A DNA stretch of 13,467 bases from Conidiobolus incongruus B7586 (GCA_000697335.1 JNEM01010546.1:1-13467); one strand, 5' to 3'. Positions 1-8,435 are shown, counted from the first letter of the stretch. Numbers and translations: made by a program. Notes: generated by a model from the sequence alone, not told the origin.

Positions 1-938
1 TAATATAGAATAATAACTTAAAATAATAATATTAGTAAATATATATATATATATATATAATTTAATAACAAAAGATTTAAGTAATTTTTATTTTATATAT
101 CTTTTTAACTTATAAACCTATAAATTTATAACTTATCTTATTTAAAATTTAAGATTTAATATATTCACCAATAATATATTAAATATAATTAAATATAACC
201 CTTTATAATCAGATAATATATTTTAATTTAAATTAATTTAATTAAGAATTATTTAAGTTACAAATTAATATATAAGTGATTTTTATTTTATCACTTATTT
301 TTGTGAGTTAGTATATATTAAATTCTATTTTAAATAATATCAATAAAATATAGTATTAATAAATATTATTTTAATTTTAAAAATAATAATAAAAATCAGA
401 AAAAAAAATTAAGAAAAAACAAAGAAATCATGTTTATTAGCTAGATTAATATTATATATATGATTAAATTAAAAATATAAATTACTTGATTAATTTCAAC
501 TTAAATGAATTATATAGAGTTATATTTAAATATTTCAAGAATTAGTCTTTTAATAAGTTAGTTATAAATTAAAAATAAATTGATTACAATATATTTTTTA
601 TATAAAATTTTTCAAGTCTTTTAAACCAAACTGTAATAATATATTACAAAAGCTTTTTATTACCAGTTATTACTTAAAAATTTTGTTAATAGTTGATATA
701 AAATGTTTTTATAATATAATTTTTAATAAATTTTTTTTGTTTAAATAAAATTTGTAATTTTGTAATTTTGATTTCTATTGAAATTCTCCTAAAAAGTTAT
801 ATTATATATATAATGAATATGATAAATGATTAGATCATTTACTATCATTTCAAATAATACTAAAATAAAAGTAAAATAATTGTAATTCATAAAATAATCT
901 TTGATTTAAGTGTAGGGAATTATTTTTTAAACTAATAG
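1..938. other. AT-rich spacer, no gene seen
   Basis: Extremely AT-rich sequence with A and T runs and no long open frame on either strand. A faint trace of the GST N-terminal half may persist at about 870-930: one frame reads roughly D-L-S-V-G followed by Y-F-L, like the D-I-S-K-G and W-F-L of the intact copies. It is too decayed to annotate. No promoter can be picked out with confidence. Confidence 0.7.
39..59. repeat. (AT)n microsatellite, about 10 units
   Basis: An uninterrupted alternating A/T run of 21 bases inside an AT-rich spacer. It is a simple repeat and probably length-variable. No function is suggested. Confidence 0.9.
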
Positions 939-1462
939 ATATTCAAATATGGTATTATTTTATTTTACCTGGTTCAAAATTACAATCCTGAGCATAAGCT
1001 GTGGCCCAAGGATACTAAACAACAATTAAAAGTTTTCAATGATTGATATTCTAGATGTGAGGTATTGGCCCCATATAAGGTCAAGCCAACCACTCTAAGA
1101 ACTATGCTCCTGTGAAGCTTGATTATGCCATCAATCGATACTTGGACGAGACCAAACGCCTATACTCTGTGTTGGAGGGACGTCTCCAAGGTCGTAAATA
1201 CCTCGCTATTGACCAATTAACCATTGCAGATATTGCCAGTTTTATGTCGGGATTGGGATCTTACACTCTCGAAATCGATCTCAACGAATTTCCCAGTGTG
1301 AAAGCTTGGGTGAAACGTACCGAAGCCATCTCCGAAGTTGTGAAATGTTTAGATGCCTCAGAGCCCAACAAGCACAAGATTTATAAGAGCGATCCCAAAG
1401 CTTTGAAGAAGAGACTTGAGGAGAGTGCGAAATAGATCCAAGCTGTTAATAAGCAAGAGTAA
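939..1462 (+). pseudogene. GST pseudogene 1 (Ure2p/YfcG-like), 5'-truncated
   Basis: Relic of a glutathione S-transferase. Homology starts at 939 in the middle of the thioredoxin-fold domain, where a frame resembles VFESGAILLYLVQNY, and continues through a conserved HKLWPKD-like block at about 994-1011. It then breaks. It resumes at about 1061 with G-I-G-P-I, an in-frame TAA at 1076-1078 where family members have Gln, then G-Q-A-N-H. From 1112 to 1432 it is open: the all-helical C-terminal domain with an NRYLDETKRLYSVLEGRL-like helix and the TIAD N-cap motif. The conserved Phe-Pro-Trp-Val after TIAD is replaced by an unrelated stretch. A TAG at 1433-1435 is followed in frame by eight more family-like residues to TAA at 1460-1462, so the tail was probably longer. 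The active-site N-terminus is gone, so a catalytic product is very unlikely. The subtype resembles the two - strand intact genes. Confidence 0.85.
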
Positions 1463-1990
1463 ATATTATCAAAATAAAAATTAATGATTAATAGTTGCTT
1501 AGTGTGGCTCTGACTGTGACTTTAAATATTTAGTGATTTAATTTATATCATGTAAATTGATTTATTCATATTTTATATTCTTTGTTAATCTCAACTCTAG
1601 TTTTTTCACATAATTATATTTTTCAATTCATTTTAAAAAAATATGAAATTCTTATTCTAATAAAGATTTTTGATTATGTCAAGCAATGAATTCATCCTTA
1701 TTTTAAAACCTACTACATCTATTAAGGTGATTCGGATCAAATATAATTTATTATCGTGTTGTTATAATACTAATGGGTTGCATATGAATAGTTTATTTAT
1801 CTTAAATCATTACCCAATTTCTAAATTTGGATACTGCAACTCTTCTTGAAGATTGTCAGTTTAATTCGATTGAGTTAAACTTTATAAATCTTAATGTATC
1901 ATAAGAACTTCTCATTTTCTTCGGATTATAAATAGAGGACAAAAGTTTCTTTTTTGCATTATACCAGTTCAAAAATCAATTCTAATAACG
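1463..1990. other. Spacer between GST copies 1 and 2, holding the copy 2 promoter region
   Basis: No open frame of note. The last 270 bases are less AT-rich and look like a former promoter. TTCGGA occurs twice (1731-1736, 1920-1925), and the second copy sits just before the TATA-like element. The same hexamer recurs upstream of the intact gene at 4335-5060. Confidence 0.5.
1927..1934 (+). promoter_or_regulatory. TATA box (TATAAATA) of GST pseudogene 2
   Basis: TATAAATA lies 57-64 bases before the ATG at 1991, in the same orientation as the pseudogene. The identical octamer precedes the intact + strand copy at 3431-3438, which supports a preserved core promoter. Whether it still drives transcription cannot be told. 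Confidence 0.55.
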
Positions 1991-2651
1991 ATGTCAACTA
2001 CTAACATTACCCTTTATACTTTCCGAACTCCCAGCGGTTAAAAAATTTCTTGTGTGCTAGAATACTTGGGCATTCCTTATAATGTCAAATAGGTTGATTT
2101 GTTCAAGGGAGATTAGAAAAAGTGACGAATTCGTGAAAATAAGTCCACAAAGAAGAATTCTCGCAATCATAGACCATTCGCGCAACGGTTTCGACGTATT
2201 CGAATCTGGGGCGATTCTCCTATATTTAGCCCAACATCACGATCCCAATCACAAGCTATGACCAAGTGACGCTTTGAAATAATTGGAAGTTGTCCAATGG
2301 CTAATGTTCTAAATGTCAGGCAATGGTGCCATTCAAGGTTAAGCTTTCGAATGGAAATATTACTGCGTCGATAAGAATGATTTCGCTTTGGACAAATATA
2401 TCAAATACACCAAAGATCTTGACAAAGTTATGGATACCCAACTCGAGGATCACGAGTATATATCAGCTGATCAACTTACCATTGCGGATATTGCCATATA
2501 TTCTTGGATACTTACAGTACCTATGTATCAAATTGATTTGGGAGAGTATTCTAACCTCAAGGTATGGTATAATCATTTGAGTAAAATTTCTGAGATTGAC
2601 AAAGTGTTGGATATTCTTGACATTAATTTATTGAGAAATCTAAAAGAGTGA
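1991..2651 (+). pseudogene. GST pseudogene 2, full-length, about seven stops and one frameshift
   Basis: Matches the neighbouring intact copy from ATG (MSTTNITLYTF) to a TGA at 2649-2651, so it is a whole-gene relic of the Ure2p/YfcG-like GST family. In-frame stops lie at 2039, 2090 and 2114. A one-base gain in an A run just after 2114 moves the frame. In the new frame, stops lie at 2259 (family Trp), 2280, 2310 and 2340 (all family Gln). The FESGAILLYL and TIAD motifs are intact, and 2343-2651 is open. Gln-Gly-stop-Ala followed by Phe-Glu-Trp and the short C-terminus place it with the 3476-4144 gene rather than the - strand copies. The TATA box and start codon are kept, so it may still be transcribed. 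The open downstream part lacks the glutathione-binding domain and is unlikely to be an enzyme. Confidence 0.9.
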
Positions 2652-3314
2652 GTTATAATACTAATAATTCATATGAATAAGATTTATTTTTACCAAATAT
2701 CTTAAACATTTAAAATAAAACAACTTGATTATATCCATGATGTATATCAATATAACTCTGATTTTTAATATTTTTATACAATCAACTATGAAATAGTCAT
2801 CATTTATTATTTTCAGTATTTTTTTAATTGATATTAATAAGGTATTTTTCCATTAACATCATAATGTTCAATATTTTAAATCCAAAGTACTCATCTAAAG
2901 TGTCAATCGTGAATTCAGCCAATTGTAATTTATTTTTAGAACAAATAATGAGAATTTACATAATATAAGGATATTGAATTTCTAATTTCATAATAATTGT
3001 TATTTTATATTTTGTTTATTAGATAATATTTCAAAATTAATAAAAATAATAGCAAAAAATCTCTTGAAATAAAATTGATTGAAATTTTCATAAAATTAGA
3101 AATTTGAATTTTAAGTATTTTTTTTTCATGTTTGAATATTCTATTTATTGTGTTGAAATTCATTAATGATTAAAAAATTATTTTGTCAATAAAATAATTT
3201 CAAACCCAATGATATTATTAACTTTATGTATTATTTCAAATTCCTTTTTATAGTACAATTACGAAGGCAAAATCTAGAGTTTTTTTCAAATTTTCAGGTT
3301 CAGAATTGGTATAT

Positions 3315-3321
3315 TTACTAA
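3315..3321 (+). promoter_or_regulatory. TTACTAA, Yap1/AP-1-like site (tentative)
   Basis: TTACTAA is the classic yeast Yap-family response element, and GST genes are typical Yap1 targets in yeasts. It lies 155 bases before the start of the intact + strand GST. A 7-mer made of A, T and one C is expected often by chance in DNA this AT-rich, so this is only suggestive. Confidence 0.25.
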
Positions 3322-3413
3322 ATTTGGGAATTGCCCCATGTGTATAAGAGAGATTGAATGTTTTATTGGTTAATTCCTATTGTTCCTCACTTTCATACTA
3401 TCTTCAATTTTGC

Positions 3414-3421
3414 TACGTCAC
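3414..3421 (+). promoter_or_regulatory. TACGTCAC, CRE/ATF-like site (tentative)
   Basis: The ACGTCA core (TGACGT on the other strand) is the half-site of CREB/ATF-type bZIP factors, which govern stress responses in many fungi. It sits 10 bases before the TATA box of the intact GST, within a short GC-richer patch. Its position and composition make it more credible than the A/T-only motifs, but nothing shows that it is used. Confidence 0.35.
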
Positions 3422-3430
3422 TAAGGCGGG

Positions 3431-3438
3431 TATAAATA
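3431..3438 (+). promoter_or_regulatory. TATA box (TATAAATA) of GST copy 3
   Basis: TATAAATA is preceded by GGCGGG, the most GC-rich run of this promoter, 38-45 bases before the ATG at 3476. The short distance implies a 5' leader of only a few to about 15 bases if transcription starts about 30 bases downstream. Confidence 0.65.
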
Positions 3439-3475
3439 CCTCTGATGGATTCAGCATTAATTAAAATTTATAAAA

Positions 3476-4144
3476 ATGTCAACACCCAAAATAACTCTAT
3501 ATACATTTGGAACGCCCAATGGCCTCAAAGCCTCCGTAGCTCTCGAATACTTGGGAATACCCTACAAAGTACAAAAGGTCGATATCTCAAAAGGCGAACA
3601 AAAATCCGACTGGTTCCTAAAAATAAGCCCTCACGGTCGTATCCCTGCCATTGTCGACCATTCCAACAACGATTTTGCAGTATTCGAATCGGGTGCAATT
3701 TTAATGTACTTGGCACAGAATTACGATCCCGATCACAAGATTTGGCCAAAGGATAGTAAGCAACAGTCCGAAGTGATTCAGTGGCTCATGTTCCAAATGT
3801 CTAGCGTTGGCCCAATGTTAGGTCAAGCTTATCAATGGATGCAATTCGTGCCAGAGGAGCATCGTACACAATTCGCGGTTAACAAGTATCTCGACGAGAC
3901 TAAGTTTCTCTACTCTGTCTTGGATAAGCATCTCAAGGATCGAGACTACCTAGCAGCTGACCAAGTGACTATTGCTGATTTGGCTACTTTTCCATGGGTT
4001 TATTGCGCTCCCACTTTTAAGATTGATTTAAACCATTATCCCAATCTCAAGGATTGGGATGAACGCTTAAGTAAGATTGAAAGTATTGATAGAGGATTAG
4101 ATATACCTGATCCTTGTTTTTTTCGAAGTTTTAGACAATCATGA
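3476..4144 (+). CDS. Glutathione S-transferase, Ure2p/YfcG (Nu-like) type, copy 3
   Basis: 222 residues, intact and intron-less, near the usual 210-240 of the family. The thioredoxin-like domain spans about 5-85. TPNG at 13-16 is the Thr/Asn active-site turn that replaces catalytic Tyr, Ser or Cys in YfcG-type enzymes. RIPAIV at 55-60 carries the cis-Pro (57). ESG at 71-73 binds the glutathione gamma-glutamyl group. The helical domain spans about 95-222, with TIAD at 165-168 as the folding N-cap and FPWV after it. By family knowledge such enzymes are cytosolic and reduce mixed disulfides or peroxides with glutathione; the substrate is unknown. Oddities: Leu17 where siblings have His, Tyr-Gln-Trp after GQA where siblings have Ala/Thr-His-Phe, and no charged C-terminal tail. 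ATG in AAAAATG context; the upstream in-frame sequence is not open. It converges with the next gene. A Ure2p nitrogen-regulator role is not supported because there is no Asn/Gln-rich prion domain. Confidence 0.95.
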   Translation: MSTPKITLYTFGTPNGLKASVALEYLGIPYKVQKVDISKGEQKSDWFLKISPHGRIPAIVDHSNNDFAVFESGAILMYLAQNYDPDHKIWPKDSKQQSEVIQWLMFQMSSVGPMLGQAYQWMQFVPEEHRTQFAVNKYLDETKFLYSVLDKHLKDRDYLAADQVTIADLATFPWVYCAPTFKIDLNHYPNLKDWDERLSKIESIDRGLDIPDPCFFRSFRQS

Positions 4145-4334
4145 GTCCAAAATTAATCTACCAATTGTTTATTTATAAGTTGAAAAATATATAATATTTG
4201 ATTCACTATTATGTTTTTGAAAGTTTAACTAATTTTATTGAATGATCCAAATCACAATAATAATCAATAAAAAGTTAAATAATATTGAATTATGAATTGT
4301 AAATATTTCTATAAAATACAATGATAACCAGCTA
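4145..4334. terminator. Shared 3' region of two convergent GST genes, opposed AATAAA signals
   Basis: The 190-base spacer separates the stop codons of the converging genes. AATAAA on the + strand at 4266-4271 could serve the left gene. TTTATT at 4234-4239 reads AATAAA on the - strand and could serve the right gene. Each signal lies beyond the other, so the two 3' untranslated regions would overlap. AATAAA is common by chance here, so this is tentative. Confidence 0.4.
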
Positions 4335-5060
4335 TTATTGAGATTGTCCAACGATACTTTTTTTAGCTTGCTCCAACTGTTTCTTAATTTCCTCAGGATT
4401 CTGTCTGATAATGCGTCCAGAATTCTCGGAAGGGACATCCAATCCTTTAATAACTTCGGGGATTTGATCAAGTCGCTGGACCCACTTATTCAAATTAGGA
4501 TACTCTTCAAGATCAATAGCTAATCTGAAAGCGTGAGCAACCCAAGGGAATGAGGCCAAATCAGCAATTGTCAATTGATCAGCTACGAGATAATCGCGAC
4601 CTTGTAAACGTCCCTCAAGCACGGAGTATAAGCGCTTGGTCTCGTTGATATATCTGTTAATGCCGTACTCGATCTTCTCTGGAGCGAATATGGAGAAGTG
4701 GGCAGCTTGACCTTGCATTGGGCCCAAACCTCCCATCTGGAACATGAGCCATTGGACAACTTCCGATTGTTGTTTAGCATCCTTGGGCCATAACTTGTGA
4801 CCTTTGTCGAATCTTTCAACCAAGTAGAGTAAAATAGCACCAGATTCAAATACTGCAAAATCATTGTTGGAATGGTCGACAATTGCAGGGATACGACCGT
4901 TAGGATTGATCTTTAAGAACCACTCCTCCTTCTGTTCATTCTTGCTGAAGTCTAAAGCCTTTGTAGTGTAGTTGATACCTAAAGCTTCTAAAGCGATGGA
5001 CACTTTATGACCGTTGGGGGTACCTTGAGTATAAAGAGTGATAGTGGGTTGAGATGACAT
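4335..5060 (-). CDS. Glutathione S-transferase, Ure2p/YfcG (Nu-like) type, copy 4
   Basis: 241 residues, intact, no intron. It has the most complete set of family motifs here: TPNGHK at 14-19 (active-site Thr/Asn turn), NPNGRIPAI at 52-60 with cis-Pro 58, FESGAILLYL at 71-80 for glutathione binding, a GGLGPMQGQAAHF run at 110-122 lining the substrate site, and TIAD at 164-167 followed by FPWV. A charged helical tail (about 218-235) follows, which copy 3 lacks. The expected product is a cytosolic dimeric glutathione-dependent reductase/peroxidase or conjugating enzyme. By eye it is about 70-75% identical to copy 5 over the first 175 residues, so the two are recent duplicates. The start is supported by A-rich context (AACAAAATG), a TATA box 70 bases upstream and the family N-terminus. 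The stop is TAA. It converges with copy 3. Confidence 0.96.
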   Translation of the reverse strand: MSSQPTITLYTQGTPNGHKVSIALEALGINYTTKALDFSKNEQKEEWFLKINPNGRIPAIVDHSNNDFAVFESGAILLYLVERFDKGHKLWPKDAKQQSEVVQWLMFQMGGLGPMQGQAAHFSIFAPEKIEYGINRYINETKRLYSVLEGRLQGRDYLVADQLTIADLASFPWVAHAFRLAIDLEEYPNLNKWVQRLDQIPEVIKGLDVPSENSGRIIRQNPEEIKKQLEQAKKSIVGQSQ

Positions 5061-5130
5061 TTTGTTATGATTATTGTTATTTGGATTGAATTGATATTGA
5101 TTGTGATTTAATTAACAATCTATAACCATC

Positions 5131-5138
5131 AATTTATA
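5131..5138 (-). promoter_or_regulatory. TATA-like element (TATAAATT) of GST copy 4
   Basis: Read on the - strand, TCTATAAATT lies 71-78 bases before the ATG of the intact gene ending at 5060. It is the best TATA match within 150 bases upstream. The leader between it and the start is A-rich, with no other in-frame ATG that fits the family N-terminus. Confidence 0.5.
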
Positions 5139-5260
5139 GAGATATAAATTTCAAACAATAATGGGAATTCTGTTAAAATGACAATTAATTTAGGCAAATA
5201 GTGTAAAATGATTAATAATTTAATCAAGTTCAATACAATATTTGTAATCTATTTAACTAA

Positions 5261-5276
5261 TTCGGACCGTTCCGGA
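5261..5276. promoter_or_regulatory. GC-rich CGG/CCG cluster upstream of GST copy 4
   Basis: The 16-base patch TTCGGACCGTTCCGGA has 10 G/C bases inside spacer DNA of roughly 15-20% G+C, about 200 bases upstream of the copy 4 start. It holds CGG-A-CCG and the palindrome TCCGGA. Paired CGG/CCG triplets are the typical target of fungal Zn(2)Cys(6) binuclear cluster factors, some of which control detoxification genes. Binding is inferred only from the pattern. Confidence 0.35.
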
Positions 5277-6209
5277 TTTTGTGTAATTACCGATGAAAAT
5301 TTGAAGTTTCTTAAAAAAACCAATCAACTTCAAAATTGATTTCTAAGATTTTATAAAGTCATTTTCTAATTCTGGAAATTTGTAATGCTTGATTAAAATA
5401 ACCTATTCGATTGAATTAAAAAATTTGACAGGCCAAGAATATGATTAGTAATTTATGGGATAATAGGTATTACTTAATACCTTGTAAAAAAAGTTATAAA
5501 CTAGAACAAAATCAATAAATATAAATTTTATATTATCATTCTCTGTGAAATATTAGTATTATTAAAATAGTAAAAATTATTAAAAAAATTTGATTGGATG
5601 ATAGTATAATTTCAAAGATATCAGAGATAATTAAATTTAAAATTCATGAAAATTGATTCAAATGTTGCAAATCTGCAGCATAGGTATCACATTATTTTGA
5701 TTTTTTTTTTCATTTTTTCTTGAGTTTCCACCTTGACAAGATTTAAGATGATAGATAAATTAGGATTTATTCATATGGTTAAAATTATTTGTCTCCTAAT
5801 ATACAGTTTTTTCCTGTTAATTGCATAAGGGATTATATATTAGTGGATATTTTTTCATCTTAATGCATATTTTCGAAATACAAAAGTAGCTTTGCAATAC
5901 CTTAAAATTAAACTTAAAATTTTTGTAATACTTAGATAAAATCAATAAATTCTAGATCTTTTTACTAAAACTTTAATCAATTTAATTGATATTTTAAAAT
6001 TATATCAATGTTATATAGTAAATTTATTAAGGAATATTATGGAATTTGATGCTAATTATAGGCAAAGGGAAATATTTTCCCTGAATTATTAATTGAGTTT
6101 TTGTTAATTGAATATTTAAATAGTTATATAATAATTATCCAAATTAAGATCATTTATAGAATATTATATAATTTGGTTATGATCGATTATTTATTAATAA
6201 TCATAATAG

Positions 6210-6929
6210 TTAATTATTAATATAAAAGTCAGGAATCCACTTCTTCAACTCTTCCTTCACCTTCTCAGGACTCTGACGCACAATACGATACTGATTCACA
6301 TCAGGAACATCCAATCCTTTAGCAACTTCAGGGATCTTGTCCAATCTTTCAACCCACTTGTTCAAGTTGGGAAACTCGTCAAGATTAATAGCAAATCTGT
6401 AAGCTAGAGCAACCCAAGGGAAAATAGCCAAATCAGCAATAGTCAACTGATCAGCTACGAGGTATTCGCGATTATTAAGACGTTTTTCCAATACGGAGTA
6501 CAAGCGCTTAGTCTCCTTCAAATAGCGATCGATACCATACTGAATCCTCTCAGGGGCGTAAATCCCAAAGTGAGCAGTCTGGCCTTGCATGGGGCCAATA
6601 CCTCCCACTTGGAAGAAGACCCATTGCAAAATTTCTGACTGCAATTTTACATCTTTTGGCCACAATTTGTGATCAAAGTCGTAATTCTGAACTAAGTAGT
6701 GCAAAATTGCACCAGATTCGAATACTGCGAAGTCACCGTTAGAGTGATCGACGATGGCTGGAATACGACCGTTAGGATTGATCTTTAAGAACCAATCTTC
6801 CTTCTGTTCTTCTTGTTGTAGATTGATAGCTTTCACTTTATAAGGGATACCTAATACTTCCAATGCGATGGATATTTTGTGACCGTTGGCTGTATTTGCT
6901 GTATACAGAGTGATATCAGGTTGTACCAT
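6210..6929 (-). CDS. Glutathione S-transferase, Ure2p/YfcG (Nu-like) type, copy 5
   Basis: 239 residues, intact and intron-less. Motifs: TANGHK at 13-18, NPNGRIPAI at 51-59 (cis-Pro 57), FESGAILHYL at 70-79, GGIGPMQGQ at 109-117 with AHF at 119-121, TIAD at 163-166 then FPWV. The charged tail after about 215 aligns with that of copy 4 but ends in an unusual WIPDFYINN. The one clear oddity at the active site is TANG instead of TPNG. The Asn thought to bind glutathione sulfur in this class is kept, so activity is still likely. His77 replaces Leu within the ESGAIL helix. The predicted role is cytosolic glutathione-dependent reduction or conjugation. The start is the family N-terminus in ACAATGG context. 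Same strand as copy 4, but 1.15 kb away and thus a separate transcription unit. Confidence 0.95.
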   Translation of the reverse strand: MVQPDITLYTANTANGHKISIALEVLGIPYKVKAINLQQEEQKEDWFLKINPNGRIPAIVDHSNGDFAVFESGAILHYLVQNYDFDHKLWPKDVKLQSEILQWVFFQVGGIGPMQGQTAHFGIYAPERIQYGIDRYLKETKRLYSVLEKRLNNREYLVADQLTIADLAIFPWVALAYRFAINLDEFPNLNKWVERLDKIPEVAKGLDVPDVNQYRIVRQSPEKVKEELKKWIPDFYINN

Positions 6930-7012
6930 TGTATATTTGTGTATTTTTAGGATAATATTGTCTTCGATATATTTAATAATTTAATAATATTTTCAATAGC
7001 TATCAATCTTCT

Positions 7013-7020
7013 ATTATATA
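7013..7020 (-). promoter_or_regulatory. Possible TATA element (TATATAAT) of GST copy 5
   Basis: TATATAAT on the - strand, 84-91 bases before the ATG at 6929. It is the best candidate near the expected distance, but such strings are frequent in this sequence, so the call is weak. Confidence 0.3.
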
Positions 7021-7695
7021 ATACATACCAATATAACGATCTATTATTATCTAATTTTATAAAATAATTATATCATTATTTCAAATAAAATATTATTAAT
7101 AAATTGAATAGTTTAATCCCTTGAATTTCAAAAGAATAATAATGAGTTCAAATAATTTGAGAATTGATAGTCAATTTGTATTAAGTAATGGAAATGACGT
7201 GATTGAGAATTTTTCAAAATTTGATAACATTAAATATCTTGATTAATATACTGACAATATTTTGGTTCAGAGATTGTTAATATTATAATAATCATATAGC
7301 TAATATTTAAAATATTGTTATATTACAGATAATTGTATACTTCACTTTGTTTCAACTATATGTTTTAATAATATTTTGATCAAAAATATGTTAATTTTGC
7401 AATATATATTATAATACTTCTGAATTCCTTCAAAACATTTCAAGATACTATTTAATAAAATAACTTAATTAAGAAATTCAATGGATTAAACTAGTAACTA
7501 GATCAGAAAATTGAATATTTTCCTGATCAAAAACAAATCTCTATTTCCAATCAATTTCAATATGTTAAGCTTGATTGCTAATTATATTTTTATTTTAAAA
7601 TTGAATTTATTCAAAGTTATAAAAATTTTTCTACCTAAAATTTCACTTAAAAAAGAAACTGGTTATAAAATTTTCACTGTTCGGTCGAGGTTCAG

Positions 7696-7718
7696 CCAAT
7701 AGAATAATATTCACGTGA
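7696..7718. promoter_or_regulatory. CCAAT box plus TCACGTGA E-box, no gene attached
   Basis: CCAAT at 7696-7700 is followed 10 bases later by the 8-base palindrome TCACGTGA (7711-7718) with the CACGTG core of bHLH factors such as Cbf1 and Pho4. Both are common fungal promoter elements. No coding region that could use them lies within about 700 bases on either strand, apart from the copy 5 start 770 bases to the left. Function unknown. Confidence 0.25.
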
Positions 7719-8435
7719 TTTTGCAACCATCCAATTAAATCCATCAATTTACTCAATAACAATTGAACAATATCAATATTCAATATCATGAATCTTATAC
7801 ACTGACCCAAATTTATTTTATATCTTTGAAATTTAGAAATGATGACTTGGAAAAAGAAATTACTTAAATCATTTTAATATAAAAAAACTAAAATACGATT
7901 TATTAACAAACTTTAGGAAAAAAGACAAATATATCCAATAAAATTTATATTTTTTTAATTTTATAATACATTCAGGTGCAGATTACTCAACCAGTGGATA
8001 ATTGTCATTAGTATATTTTTTCATCAACATTTATCAAATTATTTAAATTTTTGACTGACTAAAATACTTGAGTTATTAATATTAGTTGTTAATAAGATAG
8101 TGAGTTGGTGTGATAAAATATAGTTTAATATACTAAGAAAAATATTAATTCAAATATAATTCTATTAAATATTTAATAAAAAAATGAATTTAATTGATTT
8201 ATTTGTTAAGTGAAAAATTCAAAATTTTTTTTAATTATTTATTATATTGACATATTAATAAAAATATAATATCAGACAAATTCAATCATGAATATAAAAT
8301 TATTAGAGATTGAAGAAACTAAGAAGTTGCATATGTTAATAGATATAAATTGAGTAGAATAAATTATAAAAATAAGGAAATTTTATTAAATTTAAGAATT
8401 ATTTGAGGTAATAATATAAGAATTGGAAATTTATT

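Larger units (their letters stand above)
2652..3430. other. AT-rich spacer ending in the promoter of GST copy 3
   Basis: No coding potential was seen in 2652-3300. From about 3290 the sequence becomes richer in C and T on the + strand, as expected of a fungal upstream region, and holds the two sites listed separately at 3315 and 3414. Confidence 0.6.
5061..6209. other. Long AT-rich spacer between GST copies 4 and 5
   Basis: About 1.15 kb with no supportable gene. The right end would be the 3' region of copy 5 and the left end the promoter of copy 4. A 7-bp perfect stem with a 3-base loop (AGGGAAA/TTTCCCT) lies at 6066-6082, about 130 bases past the copy 5 stop. It is short and may be chance. 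Confidence 0.65.
6930..8435. other. AT-rich spacer between GST copy 5 and tRNA-Lys
   Basis: About 1.5 kb. An open frame at 7511-7702 is almost only Lys, Ile, Leu, Phe and Asn, as expected of AT-rich noncoding DNA, with no homology I recognise. The only GC-richer patch is at 7680-7740 and carries CCAAT and CACGTG motifs. Otherwise nothing is seen. Confidence 0.6.

Noticed and set aside
1991-2651. A changed genetic code in which TAA and TAG mean Gln, suggested by stops at Gln sites in GST copy 2
   Set aside because: The three intact GSTs use only CAA and CAG for the same Gln positions and end cleanly in TAA or TGA where the family ends. Copy 2 also has a frameshift and a Trp-to-TGA change. Decay explains everything.
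2388-2651. The open 87-codon 3' part of GST copy 2 as a separate small gene
   Set aside because: It is only the C-terminal helical half of the pseudogene. It has no promoter of its own and no glutathione-binding domain, and its start Met is internal to the family alignment.
3476-4144. Naming copy 3 (or copies 4 and 5) URE2
   Set aside because: They share the GST fold with Ure2p but lack its Asn/Gln-rich N-terminal region, and bacterial YfcG/YghU are equally close in motif. The function as nitrogen regulator is unsupported.
7511-7702. 63-codon open frame as a gene
   Set aside because: The residues are almost all those encoded by A/T-rich codons. There is no motif, no TATA at a usual distance and no homology I recognise. 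Frames of this size are expected by chance here.
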